Shown here: in pieces, positions 1 through 7,274 of the stretch | How the letters are laid out: every line of letters begins with the position of its first letter | How positions within the stretch are numbered: position 1 is the first letter of the stretch | Assembly (NCBI GenBank): GCA_022013895.1 | Contig: JAKLPK010000192.1 | Location: forward strand, 1-46,340 | Source of the DNA: Cellulomonas sp. | GTDB taxonomy: Bacteria > Actinomycetota > Actinomycetes > Actinomycetales > Cellulomonadaceae | Reading direction: 5' to 3' | DNA: 46,340 bases | Notes under the pieces: generated by a model | Database searches by the model: none | The model's input: the letters and a program-made list of their open reading frames with translations, nothing else | Told to the model about the DNA's origin: nothing | Translations under genes and position numbers: made by a program

Positions 1-459
1 ACCGCGGTCGAAGCCCCGTTCGGCCAGGAAGGCCCGTGCGGTCGCCGCACCGGGCGTCGCGAGCTGGTCGCGGTAGTACTCCTCGGCCACCTTGTGCGCG
101 TCGAGCAGGCGACGGCGACGACCAGGCTCCTCACCCGGGCGTGGCGCCGAGCCCTCCTCGTACTGCAGGGTCAGGCCGATCCGCCCGGCCAGGTGCTCGA
201 CCGCCTCGGTGAAACCCAGCCCGTCGACCTTCTGCACGAACGCGATGACGTCACCGCCCTCACCGCAGCCGAAACAGTGGTACCGGCCGACCTGGGGACG
301 CACGTGGAACGACGGCGACTTCTCGTCGTGGAACGGGCACAGGCCCTTGAGCGAACCGACCCCCGCAGGTCGAAGCGCCACGTGGGCGCCGACGACCTCT
401 TCGATCGAGACGCGTTCGCGGACCGCCTCCACGTCTTCCCGCCGGATGCGCCCTGCCAC
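1..459 (-). CDS. dnaG: DNA primase, N-terminal part (runs off the window)
   Basis: DnaG makes the RNA primers for DNA replication. The visible 153 residues hold the N-terminal CHC2 zinc-binding domain: Cys41-x2-His44 (CPFH) and Cys62-x2-Cys65 (CFGC), followed by the conserved GGDVIAFV stretch. The RNA polymerase and helicase-binding domains lie beyond position 1. The start is a GTG (VAGRIRRED); no Shine-Dalgarno sequence precedes it, but a TAGACT hexamer ends exactly 6 nt upstream, so a leaderless transcript is likely. It lies 49 nt downstream of dgt in the same direction, the usual actinobacterial dgt-dnaG pair. Identity is secure; start choice is moderately so. Confidence 0.95.
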   Translation of the reverse strand, partial: MAGRIRREDVEAVRERVSIEEVVGAHVALRPAGVGSLKGLCPFHDEKSPSFHVRPQVGRYHCFGCGEGGDVIAFVQKVDGLGFTEAVEHLAGRIGLTLQYEEGSAPRPGEEPGRRRRLLDAHKVAEEYYRDQLATPGAATARAFLAERGFDRG

Positions 460-465
460 AGGCGA

Positions 466-471
466 AGTCTA
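466..471 (-). promoter_or_regulatory. Probable -10 box of dnaG (leaderless)
   Basis: On the minus strand TAGACT is followed by 6 nt (TCGCCT) and the dnaG GTG start. A TANNNT hexamer at this spacing puts the transcription start on or next to the start codon, the known actinobacterial leaderless arrangement. No convincing -35 is seen, which is common for this class. Confidence 0.5.
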
Positions 472-508
472 GGTGCGGGCCGCCGAGGTCAGGACGGGCT
501 GTGCGCGC

Positions 509-1786
509 TCACGGACGCGGACGGACCAACAAGGCGTGCCACGACGCGGCCGACACGTCGGTGAGCGAGGCGACCTGGTCGACGACGACACGCAGCCGTT
601 CGGCGTCGTCGCCCGCGGCCTGCCAGTCGGCGGCGAACGGCGGTTCGAGCGCGATCGGCGCCCGGTCGGACATCACCTGCACGAGATCGGTGAGCATCTC
701 CCGCTGGCGGGCGTACAGCGGTTCGAGCTCACGCGGAGCCATCACGTAGGCGACGGCGATGCCCTTGAGCACCAGGATCTCGGCGAACGTCTCGACCGGG
801 ACCACCAGATCGGCGGCGTACCGGGTGAACGGCCCCATCCCGTGCTCGGCCTGGGTCGCGGCGTGGGCCGCCTTGGCGAACCGGCCGATGAGCTGGCTGG
901 TGGCGTCCTTGAGCATGGCCAGCGCCCGGCGCGAACCGTCGAACCCGGTGGCCCACAGCTCGGCGTCCACCAACCGGTCCATCGCTTCGTACAGCCCCTC
1001 GGCCTCCACCTGGTCGCCATACCAGGTCGAGATCGCCTCGGCGATGCGCGCACGTTCCTCGCCCACCCCGAGCACCAGCAGGTCGACCCGACCGCCGACC
1101 ACGGCGTCCTCGACATCGTGCACCGAGTAGGAGATGTCGTCGGCAAGGTCCATCACCTGCGCCTCGAGGCACTTGCGGCCTGGCGGGGCGTCCGCACGCA
1201 ACCACTCGAACACCGGCAGGTCGTCGCCGTAGACCCCGAACTTGTGGGTCGGGCGACCGCTGGCGGCGCTCACCGGTCCGGCGCCGAACCGCCAGGGGTA
1301 CTTGACCGACGCGTCCAGGCTGGCCCGGGTGAGGTTGAGGCCCACACTCGTGCCATCGGGGGCAGTGACCTTCGGCTCGAGCCGGGTGAGCAGGCGCAGC
1401 GTCTGGGCGTTCCCCTCGAAGCCGCCGATGTCCCGGGCCACCTCGGCCAGGGCCCGTTCGCCGTTGTGCCCGAACGGAGGGTGACCCAGATCGTGCGCCA
1501 GGCAGGCGGTGTCCACCACATCCGGGTCGCAGCCCAGGGCCTTGCCGATCTCGCGGCCGACCTGGGCGACCTCGAGCGTGTGGGTGAGGCGGGTGCGGAC
1601 GAAGTCGTCGGAAGCGGGGCCGAGCACCTGGGTCTTGGCGCCGAGGCGACGCAGTGCCGAGGAGTGCACGAGCCGGGCCCGGTCGCGTTCGAACGGGGTA
1701 CGGGCCCGGGACTTGGGAGCCTCGGGGACCCAGCGTTCACGGTCGGCGGGGCCGTAGCCGGTGCCGGACTGTGAGGCGGGTGTCAC
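509..1786 (-). CDS. dgt: dNTP triphosphohydrolase (dGTPase-like, HD domain)
   Basis: A protein of 425 residues, normal length for the shorter Dgt class. These enzymes hydrolyse deoxynucleoside triphosphates to deoxynucleoside and triphosphate, controlling the dNTP pool in the cytoplasm. The HD metal site is clear: His69 in RLTHTLEV and the paired His98-Asp99 in LAHDLGH, followed by PPFGHNGE. The N-terminal HSSALRRLGAKTQV segment is also typical. The GTG start has a TAGGGT box ending 6 nt upstream, so it may be leaderless, although the bases between (GAGGCC) also give a weak Shine-Dalgarno-like run. It lies directly upstream of dnaG. Substrate specificity cannot be read from the sequence. Confidence 0.93.
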   Translation of the reverse strand: MTPASQSGTGYGPADRERWVPEAPKSRARTPFERDRARLVHSSALRRLGAKTQVLGPASDDFVRTRLTHTLEVAQVGREIGKALGCDPDVVDTACLAHDLGHPPFGHNGERALAEVARDIGGFEGNAQTLRLLTRLEPKVTAPDGTSVGLNLTRASLDASVKYPWRFGAGPVSAASGRPTHKFGVYGDDLPVFEWLRADAPPGRKCLEAQVMDLADDISYSVHDVEDAVVGGRVDLLVLGVGEERARIAEAISTWYGDQVEAEGLYEAMDRLVDAELWATGFDGSRRALAMLKDATSQLIGRFAKAAHAATQAEHGMGPFTRYAADLVVPVETFAEILVLKGIAVAYVMAPRELEPLYARQREMLTDLVQVMSDRAPIALEPPFAADWQAAGDDAERLRVVVDQVASLTDVSAASWHALLVRPRP

Positions 1787-1792
1787 GGCCTC

Positions 1793-1798
1793 ACCCTA
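1793..1798 (-). promoter_or_regulatory. Probable -10 box of dgt (leaderless)
   Basis: Minus-strand TAGGGT, then GAGGCC, then the GTG start of dgt: a TANNNT hexamer with exactly 6 nt to the start codon. The divergent lacI promoter and operator lie just beyond it. Confidence 0.42.
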
Positions 1799-1843
1799 GC
1801 GAGCGCTGCGAGCGGTCATGGGCGCGCAAGAACGCACAGCGCC

Positions 1844-1862
1844 TTGCGGTAAGTTTCTGCAA
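1844..1862. promoter_or_regulatory. Candidate LacI-family operator
   Basis: TTGCGGTAAGTTTCTGCAA is a 19-bp imperfect palindrome centred on G1853, with 7 of 9 base pairs matching; outer TTGC/GCAA and inner AA/TT are intact. The odd-length form with a TTGC half-site resembles operators reported for actinobacterial maltose/alpha-glucoside LacI regulators. It sits 74 bp before the lacI start and in the dgt-lacI divergent gap, so autoregulation is the natural reading. Confidence 0.55.
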
Positions 1863-1936
1863 CGAAGCAGGCGGGCCGTGCGTGACGCCCGCCCGCACCG
1901 CGAACCGCCGCCGGACGGCGACCAGAGGAGGTCACG

Positions 1937-2956
1937 ATGGCAACCTCCCGCATCCGACTCCTCGACGTCGCCGCGGCCGCAGGAGTGAGCACAGCCACCG
2001 TCTCCCGGGTCCTCAACGGCCGACCCGGGGTCTCGAACCAGGCGCGGCAGGAGGTCCTCGCAGCACTGGACGGCCTCGGCTACGCCCGGCCCGGACGTTC
2101 CGGCGCGCGCCCCCTCGGCCTCGTCGGCCTCGTGGTGCCCGACCTGTCCAACCCCGTCTTCCCGGCCTTCGCCCAGACCATCCAGACGGCGCTGTCCGGC
2201 CGCGGCTACATGCCGCTGCTGTGCGCGCACTCCCCCGGCGGCAGCACCGAGGACGAGTACGTCGACATGCTCGCCGAGCACGGCGTCGACGGGATCGTCT
2301 TCGTCTGCGGTCAGCACACCGACGCCACCGCGAGCACCGAGGGCTACCACCGGCTCACCGGCCGGGGAACCTCGTACGTCCTGGTCAACGGCCACGCACC
2401 CGGGGTCGACGCGCCCTCGCTGTCCACCGACGATGCGGTCGCCGTCGAGCAGGCCGTCAGCCACCTCACCTCACTGGGCCACCGCCGCATCGGACTGGCC
2501 GTCGGCCCCACCCGGTACGTCCCGGCCCAACGCAAACGCGACGCCTTCGTGGCCCTGCTCACCGCGCTCGGCGACCCCTCCGCCGCCACCCATGTCATGT
2601 CCACCCTGTTCACCGTCGAAGGCGGGCAGCAGGCGGCCACCGCACTGCTGGACACCGGGCACACCGCGATCGTCTGCGGATCGGATCTCATGGCGCTCGG
2701 CGCAGTCCGCGCGGCCCGCGCACGCGGGCTCCGGGTGCCTGCGGACGTCTCGGTCGTCGGGTTCGACGACTCACCGCTCATCGCCTTCAGCGACCCGCCG
2801 CTGACCACCGTCCGCCAACCGGTCGCCGCACTCGGCCGGGCCGCCGTCAACGCCCTGCTCTCCGAGATCGCCGGAACCCCGGTCGACCGCACCGAGCTGC
2901 TGTTCGCACCCGAGCTCGTCGTCCGCGGCTCTACCGGCCCGGCGCCGACCGCCTGA
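1937..2956 (+). CDS. LacI-family transcriptional regulator of sugar use
   Basis: A protein of 339 residues, standard for LacI/GalR. The N-terminal helix-turn-helix is textbook: IRLLDVAAAAGVSTATVSRV with the hinge NGRPGVSNQARQEVLAALDGLGY at about residues 6-50. The periplasmic-binding-protein-like ligand domain follows from GLVVPDLSNPVF to the end, with the GFDDSPLI segment near residue 275. The ATG start has a strong ribosome site (GAGGAGGT ending 4 nt upstream). An alpha-glucosidase gene lies 63 bp downstream on the same strand, so the likely effector is an alpha-glucoside or maltose-type sugar; this is inferred from context only. The palindrome at 1844-1862 is its probable operator. Confidence 0.92.
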   Translation: MATSRIRLLDVAAAAGVSTATVSRVLNGRPGVSNQARQEVLAALDGLGYARPGRSGARPLGLVGLVVPDLSNPVFPAFAQTIQTALSGRGYMPLLCAHSPGGSTEDEYVDMLAEHGVDGIVFVCGQHTDATASTEGYHRLTGRGTSYVLVNGHAPGVDAPSLSTDDAVAVEQAVSHLTSLGHRRIGLAVGPTRYVPAQRKRDAFVALLTALGDPSAATHVMSTLFTVEGGQQAATALLDTGHTAIVCGSDLMALGAVRAARARGLRVPADVSVVGFDDSPLIAFSDPPLTTVRQPVAALGRAAVNALLSEIAGTPVDRTELLFAPELVVRGSTGPAPTA

Positions 2957-3005
2957 CCCCACCGCGTCCCACCCCACCGCACCCCATCCCGCCGCACCCC
3001 GTCCC
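2957..3005. other. C-run tract with G-quadruplex potential
   Basis: The gap between lacI and the glucosidase gene carries seven runs of three or four C on the plus strand (2957-2960, 2968-2970, 2972-2975, 2982-2985, 2988-2990, 2997-3000, 3003-3005) with spacers of 7, 1, 6, 2, 6 and 2 nt. The minus strand therefore meets the usual G3+ N1-7 quadruplex rule. It would form on the template strand of this operon. Folding is inferred, not shown. Confidence 0.45.
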
Positions 3006-3019
3006 GGAAGGCTCCCCGA

Positions 3020-4726
3020 ATGACCGCCACCCCCGCGCGCGAGCGCACCGTGCACCACGCCGAGGCCACCGACGGCCCGTGGTGGCGCCATGCGGTGATC
3101 TACCAGGTGTACCCGCGGTCGTTCGCCGATTCGAACGGCGACGGGATCGGCGACCTGCCCGGCATCACGGCCCGGCTCGACCACCTCGTCGAGCTCGGCG
3201 TTGACGCCCTGTGGCTCTCGCCGTTCTACGTCTCGCCGCAGGCCGATGCCGGGTACGACGTGGCCGACTACCGCGACGTGGACCCGGTGTTCGGCACGCT
3301 GGACGACATCGACGCCCTGCTCGACAAGGCCCACCGTCTCGGGCTGCGGGTCGTGGTCGACCTCGTGCCGAACCACACCTCCGACGAGCACATCTGGTTC
3401 GCCGCCGCCCGCGCCGCAGCACCGGGCTCACCCGAACGCGCCCGCTACCTGTTCCGCGAAGGACGGGGGCAGCACGGCGAGCTGCCGCCGAACAACTGGC
3501 AGTCCATGTTCGGCGGCCCGGCCTGGACCCGCGTCATGGAGGCCGACGGCCGACCCGGCCAGTGGTACCTGCACCTGTTCGACACCAAGCAGCCCGATCT
3601 GGACTGGTCGAACCCGCAGGTGCGCGCCGAGTTCGAGGACGTGCTGCGGTTCTGGCTGGACCGTGGCGTCGACGGCTTCCGGGTCGACGTCGCGCACGGT
3701 CTGGTCAAGGCCGACGGGCTGCCGGACTGGGCGGGCGCCGTCACCATGATCGACGGCTCCGACCCGGTGGACGACGGCACCGACCCCAACGTGCACAACG
3801 GTCCGATGTTCGACCAGGAAGGTGTGCACGACGTCTACCGGGCATGGCGCACAGTCCTCGACTCCTACCCCGGCGACCGGGCGATGGTGGCCGAGGCGTG
3901 GGTCGAGCCGCTCGAACGGCTGGCCCGGTACGTGCGGCCCGACGAGATGCACCAGGCCTTCAACTTCTCGTTCCTGTCGGCCGGCTGGGACCCGCTCGCG
4001 CTGCGCTCGGTCATCGACCGGTCGTTCGCCGCCAACGACGCCGTGGGCGCCCCGACCACGTGGGTGCTGTCGAACCACGACGTCGTCCGGCACGCCTCCC
4101 GGCTCGGGCTGTCCGACCCGACGCACCGACCCAACGGGATCGGCCACGGTGACGAGCAGCCCGATGCCGAGCTCGGTCTGCGCCGGGCCCGCGCCGCCAG
4201 TCTCCTGGTCCTCGCCCTGCCCGGGTCCGCCTACCTCTACCAGGGTGAGGAGCTCGGGCTCCCCGAGCACACCGCCCTGCCCGACGAGCTGCGCCAGGAC
4301 CCGACCTACACCCGGACCGACGGCGTCGAGCGGGGCCGCGACGGCTGCCGGGTGCCGCTGCCGTGGGAGCAGCACGCCCCGGCGTTCGGCTTCTCCCCGA
4401 ACGGCGCCAGCTGGCTGCCGCAGCCCGCCGGGTGGGGCGGGTTCACCGTCGACGCCCAGCGCGGACGGCCGGGCTCGACGTACGAGACCTACCGCAGCGC
4501 GCTGAGGCTGCGCCGCGAGCACCGGCTGGCCACCGGCGACCTCACGTGGCTCCCTTCCGACCCTCAGGTGCTCGAGCTCACCAACCGCACCGTCCTGGTG
4601 GTCGCCAACATGGGCCCGACGGCCGTGGAGCTGCCGGTCGGCGCTCGGGTGCTGCTCTCCTCGGACGCCGCGCAGAGCGGCACCGTCGTCGCCCCCGCCA
4701 CCACTGTGTGGGCCGAGCTCGGCTGA
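3020..4726 (+). CDS. GH13 alpha-glucosidase / oligo-1,6-glucosidase
   Basis: A protein of 568 residues, the right length for a cytoplasmic GH13 alpha-glucosidase hydrolysing terminal alpha-glucosidic bonds of maltose- or isomaltose-type oligosaccharides. No signal peptide is seen. The (beta/alpha)8 barrel opens with HAVIYQVYPRSF; DSNGDGIGDL at 37-46 is the calcium loop. Catalytic residues are visible: nucleophile Asp223 in GFRVDVAH, acid/base Glu292 in MVAEAW, and the transition-state Asp354 in SNHDVVRH; the first conserved region is DLVPNHTS at 114-121. A GGAAGG ribosome site precedes the ATG. It follows the LacI-family gene and is probably under its control. Precise substrate could be maltose, isomaltose, sucrose or trehalose; trehalose synthase is less likely given the length and lack of a maltokinase neighbour. 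Confidence 0.9.
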   Translation: MTATPARERTVHHAEATDGPWWRHAVIYQVYPRSFADSNGDGIGDLPGITARLDHLVELGVDALWLSPFYVSPQADAGYDVADYRDVDPVFGTLDDIDALLDKAHRLGLRVVVDLVPNHTSDEHIWFAAARAAAPGSPERARYLFREGRGQHGELPPNNWQSMFGGPAWTRVMEADGRPGQWYLHLFDTKQPDLDWSNPQVRAEFEDVLRFWLDRGVDGFRVDVAHGLVKADGLPDWAGAVTMIDGSDPVDDGTDPNVHNGPMFDQEGVHDVYRAWRTVLDSYPGDRAMVAEAWVEPLERLARYVRPDEMHQAFNFSFLSAGWDPLALRSVIDRSFAANDAVGAPTTWVLSNHDVVRHASRLGLSDPTHRPNGIGHGDEQPDAELGLRRARAASLLVLALPGSAYLYQGEELGLPEHTALPDELRQDPTYTRTDGVERGRDGCRVPLPWEQHAPAFGFSPNGASWLPQPAGWGGFTVDAQRGRPGSTYETYRSALRLRREHRLATGDLTWLPSDPQVLELTNRTVLVVANMGPTAVELPVGARVLLSSDAAQSGTVVAPATTVWAELG

Positions 4727-4815
4727 CAGCTCGGCCGGTCGGCGCGCCGCCGCGGGCCACCCGCACCGGTCGGCCTGGTTCGTCCCCCAACCCCGTCCGT
4801 GGCTGTGGCCCCAGC

Positions 4816-4831
4816 GGCCGGCGCACCGGCC
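4816..4831. terminator. Weak hairpin between convergent genes
   Basis: GGCCGG-CGCA-CCGGCC gives a 6-bp stem with a 4-nt loop just before the dusB stop, between convergent glucosidase and dusB genes. There is no T-tract and the stem is short, so terminator function is only suggested by position. The rest of the 109-bp gap shows nothing I recognise. Confidence 0.25.
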
Positions 4832-4835
4832 CGGT

Positions 4836-6008
4836 TCAGCCCCCGGAGACCGACAGTTCCGCCTCGGCCAGCTCGGCCCTGAACTGGGCGGACAGCTCAC
4901 GCGAGTCGAGCCAACCATCAGGCACCGCGGGCCGTTTCGGCGACCCCGCCCGCCCGCGGGGTCCCTCGGCCGGTTCACCTGGGTACGGTTGGTCCAGGTC
5001 GAGCTCGCCCAGCAGGTCGTCGAGCTCACCCAGCGTGGACACCATCGCCATCCGGGCCCGCAGCGCCGAGCCGACGACGTAGCCCTTGAGGTACCAGGCC
5101 ATGTGCTTGCGCATCTCGCGCAGCGCCTTCTCCTGACTCGGGAACACGTCGACCATGAGCTGGGCATGGCGGCGGATCGTCGCGGCCACCTCACGCAGAC
5201 CGGGCCGCACCCGGACGTCCGACCCGGCGAACGCGGCGGCCAGATCGGCGAACAGCCACGGCCGACCCTGGCAGCCGCGGCCGACCACGACTCCGTCACA
5301 CCCGGTCTGCGCCACCATCGCCAGGGCGTCCTCCGCCGACCAGATGTCGCCGTTGCCCAGCACCGGGATATCGGTCACGGCCTCCTTGAGCCGGGCGATG
5401 GACTCCCAGTCGGCCGTCCCCGAGTAGTAGTCGGCCGCCGTGCGGGCGTGCAGCGCCACGGCCGCGACCCCGGCGTCCTGGGCGCGCAGCCCGGCCTCGA
5501 GGTAGGTGAGGTGGTCGTCGTCGACGCCCTTGCGCATCTTGACGGTCACCGGCACGCCGACCGGGGCTGCGGCGGCGACCGCGGACCGCACGATCGCCGC
5601 GAACAGGTCCCGCTTCCAGGGCAGCACCGCTCCCCCGCCCTTGCGCGTCACCTTGGGCACCGGGCAACCGAAGTTGAGGTCGACGTGGTCGGCCAGACCC
5701 TGGTCGACGATCATCCGGACCGCAGCGCCCACGGTCGCCGGGTCCACGCCGTACACCTGCACCGACCGGGGCTGCTCGTCCGGCGTGAAGGTGATGATCC
5801 GTAGCGCCTCCGGGTTGCCCTCCACCAGGGCCCGGCTGGTGACCATCTCAGCCACGTACAGGCCGGCGCCCTGCTCACGGCACAGTCGCCGGAACGCCGC
5901 GTTGGTCACCCCCGCCATCGGCGCGAGCACGACGGGCGTGGTGGCCACCAGCGGTCCGATCCGCAGCGGCGGAAGCACGGCACCGGCGCTCAGGGCAGTC
6001 CTCGTCAC
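4836..6008 (-). CDS. dusB: tRNA-dihydrouridine synthase
   Basis: A protein of 390 residues of the Dus family, FMN enzymes that reduce uridine to dihydrouridine in tRNA loops using NADPH. The TIM barrel starts with PVVLAPMAGVTNAAFR (FMN-binding); the catalytic cysteine is Cys115 in LNFGCPVPKV, followed by the GGGAVL loop; the phosphate-binding GNGDI and VGRGCQGRPW motifs are present. The C-terminal helical domain contains HMAWYLKGY. The GTG start at 6008 is chosen because homology begins at once with VLPPLRIGPL, and a GACAAT box ends 6 nt upstream. The frame stays open further upstream, but that part overlaps the next gene and looks nothing like Dus. It is the DusB-like type usual near dgt/glyS in actinomycetes. 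Confidence 0.92.
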   Translation of the reverse strand: MTRTALSAGAVLPPLRIGPLVATTPVVLAPMAGVTNAAFRRLCREQGAGLYVAEMVTSRALVEGNPEALRIITFTPDEQPRSVQVYGVDPATVGAAVRMIVDQGLADHVDLNFGCPVPKVTRKGGGAVLPWKRDLFAAIVRSAVAAAAPVGVPVTVKMRKGVDDDHLTYLEAGLRAQDAGVAAVALHARTAADYYSGTADWESIARLKEAVTDIPVLGNGDIWSAEDALAMVAQTGCDGVVVGRGCQGRPWLFADLAAAFAGSDVRVRPGLREVAATIRRHAQLMVDVFPSQEKALREMRKHMAWYLKGYVVGSALRARMAMVSTLGELDDLLGELDLDQPYPGEPAEGPRGRAGSPKRPAVPDGWLDSRELSAQFRAELAEAELSVSGG

Positions 6009-6014
6009 CGCACC

Positions 6015-6020
6015 ATTGTC
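6015..6020 (-). promoter_or_regulatory. Possible -10 box of dusB (leaderless)
   Basis: Minus-strand GACAAT, then GGTGCG, then the dusB GTG. The spacing of 6 nt is the same as for dnaG, dgt and two plus-strand genes here, but the first base is G rather than T, so this is the weakest of the five. Confidence 0.35.
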
Positions 6021-6079
6021 CGCCAGCCCGGCGCGCGCCGGTTCCCCCCGTCCCATCGGCCCACCCCGCACCCCCGGGA

Positions 6080-6143
6080 GCGCGGTACTCCGGTGCGCAG
6101 CGCGGTGGTTGCAGCTACCGCGCTGCGTACCCAAGCACCGCGC
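6080..6143. repeat. 64-bp structured palindrome, copy A
   Basis: An imperfect palindrome centred between 6111 and 6112; 26 of 32 symmetric positions pair (29 counting G-T). It has four GCGCGGT/ACCGCGC blocks: GCGCGGTACT at 6080-6089, GCGCGGT at 6100-6106, AGCTACCGCGC at 6113-6123 and ACCGCGC at 6137-6143. Copy B at 7163-7226 has the same blocks at the same spacing. The right half overlaps the 3' end of the DUF559-type gene, whose stop codon is 6115-6117, so the palindrome encodes the last residues of that protein (ending GYAAR). No T-tract follows, so it is not a classical terminator. Confidence 0.8.
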
Positions 6144-7137
6144 CGGCGGAGCGGCGGGAGGGCAGGAGGCCGACCGCGACCAGCTTGGGGACCAGGGTGC
6201 TCTCGTCGAGCCAGTCGGCCCAGACGAACCGGATGACCCGCAGACCCGCCGCGCGCAGATCGTCCTCGCGACGCTTCTCGGCCCAAACCCGATCCTCCAG
6301 CGCGCGCCGATCGTCCGCGAGGCCGTCGACCAGGTACTTGAGCCGGCCGTCGAACTCGCCGACGAGACCGAGCTGAGGCCACCAGTAGTCCACCCGGTAC
6401 CGCCGTCTGCCGACGACGACCTCATGCTGCAGCTCCGGCTGGGCCACGCCCAGCTCGAGAAACCTGGCACGGCCGAATGACTCCCCTGGCGACTCGGCAT
6501 GGGGTGAGGCGTGGGCCAGCACCCGCCGCATCCGGCGCGCGCCCCTCGGCGAGTGCACCTGGTCGGCCTCGGCCAGCAGATCGGCAAGCACCACCGCACC
6601 ACTGTGCAGCGCTGCATCAGCAGCGACGAGACCGCAGGACATCGACTGGGTCCGGGCCAGGTCGACGACGGTCCTGGCCAGGTTCGTCACGACGAGGCCC
6701 GCGACGTCCGCGGTTGCGACGACGTCGGCCGTGCAGTGCCGCACGACGTCGAGCTGAGAACGGCCCCCGGTCGCGCAGGGCGCGGTGACGTGAACCTTCT
6801 CCGGCCAGGAGCCCAGTACGGGCAGCCGGTGCGCCGCCGCGGCGGAGTGGTGGGAGAAGACCGGCAGGTCCAGGCGTGTTGCGGCCGCAGCCATCCGCAG
6901 CAGGTGCCGACCGCGTGCATCCGCGCCCGCCCAGCTCTGCGCGTCGACGTACGCGCCGCGGCTGACCCGGACCAGCTGCCCACCGGCGACCGCGTGCCGA
7001 AGCCCGCGCGCATCCAGTCCACGCCTACGCGCCGCCGCAGCCGGTAGCACACCGCCACCAGGCGAGATGATCCCCGACTCTCCCGACACGCGCGCACCCT
7101 GACACACACGTCCTGCCCGCCACTCCCCCTCATCCAC
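6115..7137 (-). CDS. AbiEi-like N-terminus plus DUF559 (Vsr-like) endonuclease domain protein
   Basis: About 340 residues. The first half resembles the winged-helix domain of AbiEi-type antitoxins (RRRGLDARGLRHAVAGGQLVRVSRGAYVD, then a VTNLARTVVDLAR segment). The second half, from about residue 240, looks like a DUF559/Vsr-type PD-(D/E)xK nuclease: YRVDYWWP with Asp, VGEFDGRLKY with Glu and Lys, then RREDDLRAAGLRVIRFVW. No partner AbiEii toxin gene is adjacent, so a toxin-antitoxin role is unsupported; DNA binding or cleavage is inferred from fold resemblance only. It sits between glyS and dusB and is bounded by two matching palindromes (6080-6143, 7163-7226). The ATG at 7137 has only a weak ribosome site; a GTG about 16 codons later is an alternative start. 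Confidence 0.75.
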   Translation of the reverse strand: MDEGEWRAGRVCQGARVSGESGIISPGGGVLPAAAARRRGLDARGLRHAVAGGQLVRVSRGAYVDAQSWAGADARGRHLLRMAAAATRLDLPVFSHHSAAAAHRLPVLGSWPEKVHVTAPCATGGRSQLDVVRHCTADVVATADVAGLVVTNLARTVVDLARTQSMSCGLVAADAALHSGAVVLADLLAEADQVHSPRGARRMRRVLAHASPHAESPGESFGRARFLELGVAQPELQHEVVVGRRRYRVDYWWPQLGLVGEFDGRLKYLVDGLADDRRALEDRVWAEKRREDDLRAAGLRVIRFVWADWLDESTLVPKLVAVGLLPSRRSAGAVLGYAAR

Positions 7138-7162
7138 ACCCCGCCCACCCCACCCGGCAGTG

Positions 7163-7226
7163 GCGCGGTACTTGGTGACGTGGCGCGGTAGCTCGAGCTA
7201 CCGCGCCACGTCACCAGATACCGCGC
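7163..7226. repeat. 64-bp structured palindrome, copy B
   Basis: Inverted repeat with 30 of 32 symmetric positions paired; the central 44 bp (7173-7216) is a perfect palindrome with CTCGAG at its middle. The blocks GCGCGGTACT (7163-7172), GCGCGGT (7183-7189), AGCTACCGCGC (7196-7206) and TACCGCGC (7219-7226) match copy A in order and spacing. It lies 48 bp beyond the glyS stop and 25 bp upstream of the DUF559-type gene start. It could end glyS transcription, but there is no T-tract. Confidence 0.88.
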
Positions 7227-7274
7227 TGTCGGAGGGGGAGGGCGGGGATTGGTGGCGTGGGAAGCGGACGGGGG

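Noticed and set aside
473-1774. Long plus-strand open frame over dgt
   Set aside because: Composition is low-complexity Arg/Gly/His with no motif; the minus strand carries an intact HD-domain dGTPase.
6009-6617. Possible N-terminal extension of dusB
   Set aside because: The frame is open but overlaps the DUF559-type gene and palindrome A; homology to Dus begins right after the GTG at 6008.
6115-7137. AbiE toxin-antitoxin system
   Set aside because: Only an AbiEi-like DNA-binding region is present, fused to a nuclease-like domain; no AbiEii nucleotidyltransferase gene lies on either side.
7163-7226. Palindrome B as an ordinary rho-independent terminator of glyS
   Set aside because: There is no T-tract, the stem is far longer than needed, and a spacing-matched copy lies elsewhere, so repeat identity explains more; a side effect on glyS transcript ends is still possible.
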